Shown here: piece after piece, positions 1-6,494 of the stretch
How positions within the stretch are numbered: the first letter of the stretch is position 1
Layout: the number at the start of each line of letters is the position of its first letter
Made by a program: the position numbers and the translations under genes
Notes under the pieces: model-generated
What the model saw: the letters and a program-made list of their open reading frames with translations, nothing else
Told to the model about the DNA's origin: nothing
Databases searched by the model: none
Assembly: GCA_937874815.1 (NCBI GenBank)
Contig: CALNBW010000289.1
Coordinates: forward strand, 1-12,773
Direction: 5' to 3'
Source of the DNA: an uncultured Bacillota bacterium
Lineage (GTDB): Bacteria; Bacillota; UBA994; UBA5500
Length of the DNA stretch: 12,773 nucleotides

Positions 1-1
1 A

Positions 2-1603
2 TTGCGCAACCCGCGCGACGGTAGTGTTGTGGGGCATAAATCGGCACGCCAGGTTTTCGAGACTATCGTGGATATGGCTTGGAAAAATGGCGAACCGGGC
101 ATTATTTTTCTGGACCGCCTTAATCGGGCCAACCCTACGCCCCAATTGGGGGAGATTGAAAGCACCAACCCCTGCGGTGAACAACCTTTATTGCCCTATG
201 AGGCCTGCAATCTAGGTTCCCTGAACCTAGCGCTCATGGTTACTCCCGGCCCAGACCCGGAGATCGATTACGCCAGGCTGCGTCGGGTAGTGCATGCGTC
301 TATCCATTTCCTCGATAATGTGATTGATGCTAACCGTTATCCCTTACCCCGGATTAAGGAAATGTCCACGCAAAACCGTAAGGTGGGCCTAGGTGTAATG
401 GGTTTTGCCGACATGCTCATTCAGCTCGGTATCCCCTATAACTCGGAAGCGGCTGTTGCTCTGGCTGAAGAAGTAATGAGTTATATTGACCAAGAGGCCA
501 AGGTGGCGTCGGCTAAGCTCGCGGAAGTGCGGGGCGTTTTTGCTAACTTTGAGGGTTCAATCTATGACTACGACGGTGGCCCTCGTCTGCGCAATGCAAC
601 GGTTACTACCATTGCCCCCACGGGAACGATCAGCATTATTGCCGGTGTATCCAGTGGCATCGAGCCGCTTTTTGCAGTCAGTTTCCAACGCCATATTCTG
701 GACGATGACCGCCTGCTCGAGGTGCATCCCCTGTTTGAACGGGTAGCACGAGAGCGGGGCTTTTATAGTGAAGAACTGATGAGCCAAATTGCTGCGGCGG
801 GCACCATCCAAGGCCTGGAGCAAGTGCCCCTTGATGTGCAGCAAGTGTTTGCGGTAGCGCACGACATTGCGCCGGAATGGCATGTGCAGATTCAGGCCGC
901 CTTCCAGCGCCACACTGATAACGCTGTGTCTAAGACAGTCAATTTCGCCAATGATGCTACCCCAGCCGCTGTGGCCCATGTTTTTGAACTGGCCTACAGG
1001 TTAGGGTGTAAGGGCGTTACAATTTACCGTGATGGCAGCCGTCAGTTCCAGGTGCTGTCGACCCCGGGAGGGGCCGAAGCAAGTGCGGCGCAGTCCGAAG
1101 CTGCCGCGGCTAGCCCCACTGCTCTGGAAGCAGCGACGGCTAAAGTGCGCCCCCGTACGCGGCCAGATGAAACGACGGGCATGACCAAGAAATATAAAAT
1201 CGGTGGTTGTGGCAAGCTTTATGTCACAGTTAACTCGGATGAGCATGGCCTTTGCGAAGTATTCACCAACACGGGCGAAGAAGGTTGCTCATCGTTATCT
1301 GATGCGGTTAGCCGCCTGATTAGCCTGGCCCTGCGTAGCGGGGTCGAAGTAGAGGCAATTCTAGATCAGATCAAGGGCATCCGTTGCGTTGCTTGTATTG
1401 TCGACCCAGAGACCTGGGTGCTCAGCTGCCCCGATGCTATTGGTAAAACCATAGAGAAGTATGTCAATGGCACTGTGCGCTATGACCTCAATGTGGCTCG
1501 CGGTCCCCAGGCACTGTTGCTCTGCCCCGAATGCGGTGGCGTGCTGATCCCGCAGAATGGCTGCACCACCTGTGCCAACTGTGGCTACTCCCGTTGTTCG
1601 TAA
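2..1603 (+). CDS. nrdJ: Adenosylcobalamin-dependent (class II) ribonucleotide reductase, C-terminal part (5' truncated by window edge)
   Basis: Reduces ribonucleotides to deoxyribonucleotides with an adenosylcobalamin-derived radical, without oxygen, in the cytoplasm. The open frame runs in from the left edge, so the true start lies outside the window and only about 533 C-terminal residues are seen. Residue numbers refer to this fragment. The catalytic barrel signature NPCGEQPL gives the N-x-C-x-E triad (N56, C58, E60), followed by the LGSLNL segment. A second family motif, TIAPTGTISIIAG, starts at about 203. After an Ala-rich linker (about 356-385) comes the conserved GCGKLYVTVN region. The protein ends in a Cys-rich zinc-ribbon-like tail with C508, C511, C521, C524, C527 and C532, typical of long NrdJ proteins. 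The gene ends in TAA. No U-tract terminator follows; a hairpin at 1668-1702 has no T run. Family assignment is firm. Confidence 0.95.
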   Translation: MRNPRDGSVVGHKSARQVFETIVDMAWKNGEPGIIFLDRLNRANPTPQLGEIESTNPCGEQPLLPYEACNLGSLNLALMVTPGPDPEIDYARLRRVVHASIHFLDNVIDANRYPLPRIKEMSTQNRKVGLGVMGFADMLIQLGIPYNSEAAVALAEEVMSYIDQEAKVASAKLAEVRGVFANFEGSIYDYDGGPRLRNATVTTIAPTGTISIIAGVSSGIEPLFAVSFQRHILDDDRLLEVHPLFERVARERGFYSEELMSQIAAAGTIQGLEQVPLDVQQVFAVAHDIAPEWHVQIQAAFQRHTDNAVSKTVNFANDATPAAVAHVFELAYRLGCKGVTIYRDGSRQFQVLSTPGGAEASAAQSEAAAASPTALEAATAKVRPRTRPDETTGMTKKYKIGGCGKLYVTVNSDEHGLCEVFTNTGEEGCSSLSDAVSRLISLALRSGVEVEAILDQIKGIRCVACIVDPETWVLSCPDAIGKTIEKYVNGTVRYDLNVARGPQALLLCPECGGVLIPQNGCTTCANCGYSRCS

Positions 1604-1718
1604 TTTTCTTGCCAAGATAATACATGCTCTGGGGCGAACTGGGGATAGTAACCATGATATGCGTTATGGCAGCAGGCAGAAGCATACTCCTGCCCAGCTG
1701 TCGATGCTAACTAATCAT

Positions 1719-1723
1719 GGAGG
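1719..1723 (+). promoter_or_regulatory. Shine-Dalgarno GGAGG that fixes a GTG start at 1731
   Basis: GGAGG lies 7 nt upstream of GTG at 1731, which is ideal spacing. The same frame is open back to about 1557, inside nrdJ, but the upstream residues are low in Tyr/Gly/Gln and look like shadow translation of nrdJ and the intergenic DNA. The site therefore decides the start of the repeat protein. Confidence 0.8.
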
Positions 1724-1730
1724 TGCAACT

Positions 1731-2774
1731 GTGCATAATTACGAGACAAGAATGCAGTATTCCCAGCAGCGGCCGCAGCCAAACCAGTATGGTGCTTATG
1801 GCCAGGGCATGACGCAAGACATTGGCACCACCCGCAGCGAGCAGATGATGAGTGGCATGGGCGGCTTATCTCATGTGATGCAGGCCGACCGCAACACCGG
1901 TTACTATGGCCCTAGCCAGGGCCCCAACCAGTACCAGCAGCAATATGGTTACTCTGGCGGTCAGGGCTACGGCGGTGGCGGCCCTAGCTACGGTATGCAG
2001 CAGAGTTACCCCCAGCCCAGCCAGTATGGTACCTATAGCCCCGGCATGAGTCAGGGCATTGGCACGACGCAGACTGAACAGATGATGCAAAGCGGTATGG
2101 GTGGCTTATCCCATGTGATGCAGGCCGACCGCAATACCGGTTACTATGGCCCCAGCCAGTCTCAGCAACAGTATGGTTATTCTGGCAGTCAGGGGGGCTA
2201 TGGCGGTGGCGGCCCTAGCTACGGCATGCAGCAGAGCTACCCTCAGCCCAGCCAGTATGGCACTTATAGCCCCGGCATGAGCCAGGGAATTGGCACCACG
2301 CAGACCGAGCAGACGATGCAAAGCGGCATGGGGGGCTTATCTCATGTGATGCAGGCCGATCGCAACACCGGCTACTATGGCGGCCCCAGCCACCCGATGC
2401 AGCAATATGGGCAGGGCAGCTCCCAGAGCTATGGCATGGGAGGCAACTTTGGTAACTACGGCATGCAGTATGGGTATCAGCAGCCTAGCCAGTATGGCAC
2501 CTATAGCCCCGGTATGAGCCAGGGAATTGGCTCGACGCAGACTGAACAGGCCATGCAGAGCGGCATGGACGGCATGTCTCAGGTGATGCAGGCTGATCGT
2601 AATACCGGCTATTATGGCCCCAGCCAGCCCCAACAGCAGATGGGGCAGTATGGTGGGCAGGGCACCATGCAGTCCTATTCCGGCGGGTATAACCCCGGCG
2701 ATACTCAAATTGAACGTCAGGCTAAACAGAATTTAGGTGTCAGTACAACGCAGACACCAAGCGATGAGTTCTAA
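1731..2774 (+). CDS. Uncharacterised Gln/Gly/Tyr/Ser/Met-rich tandem-repeat protein (347 aa, GTG start)
   Basis: I do not recognise this family. From the GTG start the product is 347 aa with no signal peptide, no membrane segment, no Cys and no Trp. There is only one Lys and, by hand count, 37 Tyr. It consists of four tandem units (spacing 79, 77 and 79 residues). Each holds a QYGxYSPGMSQ segment, then IGTTQTEQ, then SHVMQADRNTGYYG. The units are joined by YG-, GGGG- and Q-rich low-complexity linkers (for example GYGGGGPSYGMQQSYPQ). The tail differs: GDTQIERQAKQNLGV and STTQTPSDEF. The composition resembles prion-like [G/S]Y[G/S] domains and some cross-linked spore-coat or surface proteins, but that is analogy, not homology. 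It lies 127 nt after nrdJ. I found no convincing sigma-A promoter in that gap. A strong terminator follows directly, so the unit ends before whiA. That it is a real gene is well supported by its SD, frame, terminator and conserved repeats. Its function is unknown. Confidence 0.85.
   Translation: MHNYETRMQYSQQRPQPNQYGAYGQGMTQDIGTTRSEQMMSGMGGLSHVMQADRNTGYYGPSQGPNQYQQQYGYSGGQGYGGGGPSYGMQQSYPQPSQYGTYSPGMSQGIGTTQTEQMMQSGMGGLSHVMQADRNTGYYGPSQSQQQYGYSGSQGGYGGGGPSYGMQQSYPQPSQYGTYSPGMSQGIGTTQTEQTMQSGMGGLSHVMQADRNTGYYGGPSHPMQQYGQGSSQSYGMGGNFGNYGMQYGYQQPSQYGTYSPGMSQGIGSTQTEQAMQSGMDGMSQVMQADRNTGYYGPSQPQQQMGQYGGQGTMQSYSGGYNPGDTQIERQAKQNLGVSTTQTPSDEF
1785..2705 (+). repeat. Four in-frame tandem repeats of about 235 bp within the repeat protein gene
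   Basis: Units begin at the CAGTATGG codons at 1785, 2022, 2253 and 2490, giving periods of 237, 231 and 237 bp, all multiples of three. The most conserved 31-32-codon core lies at 1818-1910, 2055-2150, 2286-2381 and 2523-2618. Units 1 to 3 share the same kind of YG/GGGG linker start. Linker 3 (about 2382-2489) has a different sequence, and unit 4 runs out into a unique C-terminal tail. Copy 1 lacks one Gln codon present in the others (MMSG against MMQSG). Confidence 0.92.
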
Positions 2775-2829
2775 GCAAACGATTAGCTCCAGGGGGCTGC
2801 CAACAAGGCGGCCTCCTGTTTGCTTTTTG
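2774..2829 (+). terminator. Rho-independent terminator of the repeat protein gene
   Basis: An 11-bp stem, AGGGGGCTGCC (2791-2801) with GGCGGCCTCCT (2807-2817), is fully paired if two G-U wobbles are allowed. The loop is AACAA. It is followed by GTTTGCTTTTTG. A second complementary pair, AGCAAAC (2774-2780) and GTTTGCT (2818-2824), brackets the core stem. Its first base is the last A of the stop codon. Confidence 0.88.
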
Positions 2830-2943
2830 CACCAAACCGCTAAATCGGATCTGCAGCTCTGAGGCAGGATAACTTAGGGGAGAGTTGAATTAAGTAAAGT
2901 AATATAGGGCTTTGGCACTAGCCGAGCGGCAGGGGGTGAGCGC

Positions 2944-3900
2944 ATGACATTTTCTGAAGACGTGAAAAGAGAGTTGGCCCGTTTGTCAACGACTGCCGAA
3001 TGCTGTCAGCGGGCTGAACTAGCAGCCTTGATTCGCCTCAATGGCAGCATTGAAATCAGCCGCGCCGGGCAGTGGGGGCTAAGTGTGACCACCCAGAACC
3101 CAGCTACCGCTAGGGTTATATTCAAGTTGTTTCGAGCAGTTTTTGGGGTGCAGGCAGATATCTATATCCGGCGCAAGGTGCGCTTGCGCAAGAATAATGT
3201 ATATATGGTCTGGTGTCGTGGCAATGTGCCCGATCTGTTACGCCAGGTGGGCTTGGTAGATGATAGCCAAGGTTTGGGACACAGTGTGGCTCCCTGGGTA
3301 GTCCAGCGGCAATGCTGCAGGCGAGCTTATCTGCGGGGGGCTTTCTTAGCTGCCGGCGCAATCAATGATCCGCAAAAAGTTTCTTATCATATGGAGATCA
3401 CAACTGAATATGAAGATCAGGCGGCAGTATTATGTGAGCTAATGGCGCGGGAAGGCCTGGCGGCCAAAGTGGTTAGCCGAAAAGATTCGCTGGTGGTCTA
3501 TCTGAAAGAAAGCGAGCAGATTATCCGTTTTCTTAACGTAATAGGTGCGCATGCTGGTCTGTTGCACTTCGAAGATGCCCGCATTCACAAACAGATGCGC
3601 AACCAAGTAAATCGGCTAGTTAATGCGGAAACAGCTAATTTAAGCAAAACGGTGGAGGCGGCTATGCGGCAAACGGAGGCCATCCGGCTGTTAGCGGCCC
3701 GGGGGGAACTGGCCCGGCTATCTCCCGGATTGAGGCAGATTGCTGAATTGCGCTTAGCTTACCCCGAAGCGAGCTTGCAGGAGTTGGGCCAGTTGGCTGA
3801 GCCGCCGCTAAGCAAAAGCGCGGTTAATCACCGCTTGCGCAAATTGGTTAGCCTAGCCTTCGAGCGGGAGGAAGACGCCGGCGACCAGGTAGATAACTAG
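2944..3900 (+). CDS. whiA: WhiA-family DNA-binding regulator
   Basis: WhiA (DUF199) proteins bind DNA. They are required for sporulation septation in Streptomyces and affect cell division and chromosome segregation in Bacillus. The 318-aa length is normal. The N-terminal LAGLIDADG-like region begins MTFSEDVKRELARL and holds the family signature CCRRAYLRGAFLAAGAINDP (124-143). The C-terminal part has RNQVNRLVNAETANLSKTV (219-237), then PEASLQELGQL and the helix-turn-helix segment PPLSKSAVNHRLRKL (287-301). The ATG at 2944 follows AGGGGGTGAG (2931-2940). rpoN begins 35 nt downstream with no terminator between, so the two are probably cotranscribed. The usual Firmicutes neighbours rapZ and yvcK are not upstream; the repeat protein and its terminator are. 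The 169-nt upstream gap shows a TAATAT at 2900-2905 but no matching -35 element, so the promoter is unclear. Confidence 0.96.
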   Translation: MTFSEDVKRELARLSTTAECCQRAELAALIRLNGSIEISRAGQWGLSVTTQNPATARVIFKLFRAVFGVQADIYIRRKVRLRKNNVYMVWCRGNVPDLLRQVGLVDDSQGLGHSVAPWVVQRQCCRRAYLRGAFLAAGAINDPQKVSYHMEITTEYEDQAAVLCELMAREGLAAKVVSRKDSLVVYLKESEQIIRFLNVIGAHAGLLHFEDARIHKQMRNQVNRLVNAETANLSKTVEAAMRQTEAIRLLAARGELARLSPGLRQIAELRLAYPEASLQELGQLAEPPLSKSAVNHRLRKLVSLAFEREEDAGDQVDN

Positions 3901-3935
3901 TTAAAGACAAGATATTTCTGCGGGGAGGTGGGAGC

Positions 3936-5324
3936 ATGTCGGAGAAGCTACAGCTGAAGATGGAGAATGCCCAGAAACTCATCGTCACCCCTAAGCTGCG
4001 GCAGGCGCTGACGATCTTGCAGTTGCCGGCTTACGACCTAGCCAATTATCTGCAGCAAGAGATGGCCGCCAACCCGGTGTTAGAACTAGATCGCCCTTGG
4101 GAAGAGCCAGCAGGTGCAGACCCCTATCAAGAGCAGGACGCCTTGGGGCAGGAATGGCTGGAATACTGGTTTGACTCCCCCCCACCTGTACGAACTAACA
4201 GAAGAGACCAGACAACGGTGTTACCGGTGGATAGGTGGTATGCACTGGGGCAGGATAAACTTCAGGAATTAGTTCTACAGATTCGCACTCTAACCGCCCC
4301 CATTGAGCTGCAAGAGTTGGCCGTGATACTGCTCGAGCAGCTTGATTGTTCCGGCTTTTTGCCCTATGCTGATGCTGAATTAGCTTGCGCCCTGGGAACA
4401 ACGGAGGAGAAAATAACCCAGGCACGCCAGCTGTTACAATCGCTAGAACCGCGGGGTCTTGGTTGCCACGGCCTTGCCGACTATTTGTGCTTGGAACTCG
4501 GGGCCAGGGGGTGGCTGCGCCCTTGTTGGGAGCAAGCCCTTCGCGAATATTTGCCTTTGCTGGCCGCCGGGCGGGTAGCAGAGGTGGCCGCTGCTATTGC
4601 TTGCACCCCGGGCGAGTTGCAGGAGCTGCTCGATCTGTTGCAACAACTACCACCGCGACCAGGCGGCGAACTAGCCCCGGGCCGGCAGAACCAATTTGTC
4701 TTGCCCGATGTGGTTGTAGAAAAAAACATGGGTGTCTACGAAATCTATGTAAATGAGCGTTCAGTGCCCAGGCTAGCGCTGAGCCCTTACTATTTGCGCC
4801 TGCTGCAGGAAACCCAGGAGCCAGAGGTGCAATGTTATATCGAAGAGCGCATCCGCGCCGCTACTTGGTTAGTGCGTAGCCTAGAACAACGAAGACTGAC
4901 CTTGTACAACGTGGCCTCAGCCATTGTCGCAGGTCAACACGATTTTCTGGAGCAAGGTCTGGCCAAAATGCGGCCCTTAACTCTAGCGCAAGTAGCAGCA
5001 AGCCTCGACATTCATGAATCGACAGTGAGCCGGGCTGTGGCCCATAAGTATATGCAAACCCCGCGGGGCATGTATCCTATGCGCTTCTTTTTCACCAGTG
5101 GGGTGGAGGATAGTAGCGGCCTGGGCTTGGCTAAAGAGGGTGTGCAAGCAGCAATCCGTCAGCTTGTAGCCGAGGAGGACGCGACCGCACCCTGGAGCGA
5201 CCAAGCCTTAGCTGATCTGCTACAGAAAGAACAGGGGCTGACAATCTCGCGCCGTACTGTCGGAAAATATCGGGAAGAGATGGGAATCTTGTCGTCTCGG
5301 CGGCGGAAGCGATTCCAAATGTGA
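3936..5324 (+). CDS. rpoN: RNA polymerase sigma-54 factor
   Basis: Directs core RNA polymerase to -24/-12 promoters that need an AAA+ enhancer-binding activator. The 462-aa length is normal. Region I, the Gln/Leu-rich activator-interacting domain, is at about 4-50 (LQLKMENAQKLIVTPKLRQAL). An acidic linker follows. The core-binding region is at about 105-300. The helix-turn-helix, LAQVAASLDIHESTVSRAV, is at about 350-368, followed by KYMQTPRGMYPMRFFF. The RpoN box, RRTVGKYRE, is at 439-447, near the basic C-terminus; the motif is intact, with Gly where Ala or another residue is common. The ATG at 3936 has GGGGAGGTG at 3922-3930. It lies between whiA and gap, where cggR sits in many relatives. 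Its TGA stop forms part of the gap promoter. No sigma-54 activator gene is in the window, so its targets cannot be read here. Confidence 0.97.
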   Translation: MSEKLQLKMENAQKLIVTPKLRQALTILQLPAYDLANYLQQEMAANPVLELDRPWEEPAGADPYQEQDALGQEWLEYWFDSPPPVRTNRRDQTTVLPVDRWYALGQDKLQELVLQIRTLTAPIELQELAVILLEQLDCSGFLPYADAELACALGTTEEKITQARQLLQSLEPRGLGCHGLADYLCLELGARGWLRPCWEQALREYLPLLAAGRVAEVAAAIACTPGELQELLDLLQQLPPRPGGELAPGRQNQFVLPDVVVEKNMGVYEIYVNERSVPRLALSPYYLRLLQETQEPEVQCYIEERIRAATWLVRSLEQRRLTLYNVASAIVAGQHDFLEQGLAKMRPLTLAQVAASLDIHESTVSRAVAHKYMQTPRGMYPMRFFFTSGVEDSSGLGLAKEGVQAAIRQLVAEEDATAPWSDQALADLLQKEQGLTISRRTVGKYREEMGILSSRRRKRFQM

Positions 5325-5330
5325 TATAAT
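5322..5330 (+). promoter_or_regulatory. Extended -10 promoter for the glycolytic operon
   Basis: TGATATAAT is a perfect TGnTATAAT extended -10 element. Its TG and the next A are the rpoN stop codon TGA. No TTGACA-like hexamer lies 16-18 bp upstream, which is tolerable for an extended -10 promoter. Transcription would start near 5337 and give a leader of about 138 nt before gap. Basis: seen motif; activity inferred. Confidence 0.65.
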
Positions 5331-5361
5331 TTATGCGCAAATATCATACGCTAATTCACCT

Positions 5362-5397
5362 GTGCGACAACGATGTTCCACGATGTCGGGAGAGCAC
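5362..5397 (+). promoter_or_regulatory. Inverted and direct repeats in the gap leader (candidate operator or RNA hairpin)
   Basis: CGACA-A-CG (5365-5372) can pair with CG-A-TGTCG (5381-5388) around an 8-nt loop, with one A/A mismatch. An outer GTGC/GCAC pair at 5362-5365 and 5394-5397 offers an alternative closing helix. The same DNA holds a direct repeat ACGATGT at 5370-5376 and 5380-5386, offset by 10 bp, about one helical turn. The position, about 25-60 nt after the predicted transcript start, suits a roadblock operator or a leader RNA element. The binding partner is unknown. Confidence 0.4.
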
Positions 5398-5404
5398 CAG
5401 GGAT

Positions 5405-5433
5405 ATTGCAGAGCAATACGCTTTGCTGGCGTA
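5405..5433 (+). promoter_or_regulatory. Two adjacent small hairpins in the gap leader
   Basis: ATTGC-AGA-GCAAT (5405-5417) and TACGC-TTTGCTG-GCGTA (5417-5433) are perfect 5-bp stems that share the T at 5417, so at most one keeps its outermost pair. There is no T run, so they are not a terminator. They could shape mRNA stability or translation of gap, which starts 41 nt later. Structure seen; role inferred. Confidence 0.35.
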
Positions 5434-5474
5434 CGTAAAATAGTAGCTGCACAGAAATAAGGAGGTTGTCTACA

Positions 5475-6482
5475 ATGGCAGTCAAAATCGGTATTAATGG
5501 TTTCGGCCGTATTGGTCGACAGATCTTGCGCATTGCAGTAGGCCGTGGTGATGTTGAGGTTGTCGCCATCAACAACAGATCCAATCCGGATGTAATGGCC
5601 CATTTGCTGCGCTATGACTCAGCTTATAGCAAATTTGCAGGTGAAGTTGAGGCTGGTGCAGACTATCTGGTAGTCAATGGCAAAAAGATTCCTGTCACTA
5701 AGGGTGCAGGCCCCGCTGATATTCCGTGGGGAAATTTGGGTGTAGACATCGTCATGGAATCCACCGGCAAATTCAGAGATGCTGAATCAGTCAGCGGCCA
5801 TTTGCGCGGTGGTGCCAAAAAAGTGCTTATTGCAGCCCCCGGTAAAAATGAGGATATTACCATTGTTATGGGCGTTAACCATGACAAATATGATCCCGCC
5901 AAGCACCACATTATCTCCAACGCTTCGTGCACCACCAACTGTTTAGCTCCCGTGGCTAAGGTGCTCAATGACAGCTTTGGCATTGCCTTAGGGATGATGA
6001 CCACTATCCATGCTTACACGAATGATCAACGCATTCTCGATGGCAGCCATAAAGACTTGCGCAGAGCTCGGGCCGCCGGCGTTTCTATGATTCCGACTAC
6101 CACTGGCGCTGCTAGTGCTGTTGGTCTAGTCTTGCCCGAACTAGCTGGTAAACTTAACGGTTTTGCCGTGCGTGTGCCTACGCCAGTCGTTTCTATGGTC
6201 GACTTAGTAGCCGAGTTGAACCAGGCAGTAACTGCAGAAGAAGTCAACAACGCTTTCCGGGCTGCCGCCGCTGGCCCGATGCAGGGGATTCTTGATGTCT
6301 GCGACGAGCCGCTAGTTTCCGTTGACTATGTGCAGAACCCGCATTCATCTATTGTAGATGCACCGCTAACTATGGTTGAGGGTGACCGTTTAGTTAAAGT
6401 TGTCGCCTGGTATGATAACGAGTGGGGCTATTCCGAGCGTCTGGTGGACCTGGCTAAGTTTGTAGCCGAGGCCGGTTTCTAG
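5475..6482 (+). CDS. gap: Glyceraldehyde-3-phosphate dehydrogenase, type I
   Basis: Cytoplasmic enzyme of glycolysis. It oxidises and phosphorylates glyceraldehyde-3-phosphate to 1,3-bisphosphoglycerate with NAD(P)+. The 335-aa length is normal. The Rossmann motif INGFGRIGR is at 7-15. The catalytic Cys is C152 in SNASCTTNC, with H179 in TIHAYTNDQ. WYDNEWGYS lies near the C-terminus. The ATG at 5475 is chosen because AAGGAGGT at 5459-5466 is 8 nt upstream and MAVKIGINGFGRIGR is the standard N-terminus; an in-frame TTG at 5466 overlaps the SD. The residue that binds the adenosine ribose in NAD-specific enzymes (Asp after AIN/AVN) is N34 here, followed by R35 and S36, so use of NADP is possible. 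It is the first gene of gap-pgk-tpiA-gpmI-eno, with no cggR before it. Enzyme identity is firm; coenzyme preference is open. Confidence 0.97.
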   Translation: MAVKIGINGFGRIGRQILRIAVGRGDVEVVAINNRSNPDVMAHLLRYDSAYSKFAGEVEAGADYLVVNGKKIPVTKGAGPADIPWGNLGVDIVMESTGKFRDAESVSGHLRGGAKKVLIAAPGKNEDITIVMGVNHDKYDPAKHHIISNASCTTNCLAPVAKVLNDSFGIALGMMTTIHAYTNDQRILDGSHKDLRRARAAGVSMIPTTTGAASAVGLVLPELAGKLNGFAVRVPTPVVSMVDLVAELNQAVTAEEVNNAFRAAAAGPMQGILDVCDEPLVSVDYVQNPHSSIVDAPLTMVEGDRLVKVVAWYDNEWGYSERLVDLAKFVAEAGF

Positions 6483-6494
6483 TGGTAAAGGGAA

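Noticed and set aside
1668..1702. Hairpin (GGCAGC/GCTGTC plus AGG/CCT) after nrdJ as a terminator
   Set aside because: It has a 5-nt bulge and no T run follows, so there is no basis for calling a terminator.
1654..1710. 18-codon ORF between nrdJ and the repeat gene
   Set aside because: No ribosome binding site and no recognisable sequence; too short to support.
1557..1730. Longer N-terminus for the repeat protein (open frame from 1557)
   Set aside because: This stretch overlaps the nrdJ tail in another frame, lacks the repeat protein's composition, and the ideally spaced GGAGG points to GTG at 1731.
1866..2708. Three minus-strand ORFs with Ala/Leu-rich, repeated sequences over the repeat gene
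   Set aside because: They are antisense shadows of the tandem repeats; their apparent similarity to each other follows from the repeats on the + strand.
4385..4756. 123-aa + strand ORF inside rpoN
   Set aside because: Fully inside rpoN in another frame with low-complexity basic translation; a shadow of a well-supported gene.
5333..5443. 36-aa ORF in the gap leader
   Set aside because: Its ATG lies between the -10 element and the predicted transcript start and it has no Shine-Dalgarno, so it is probably chance.
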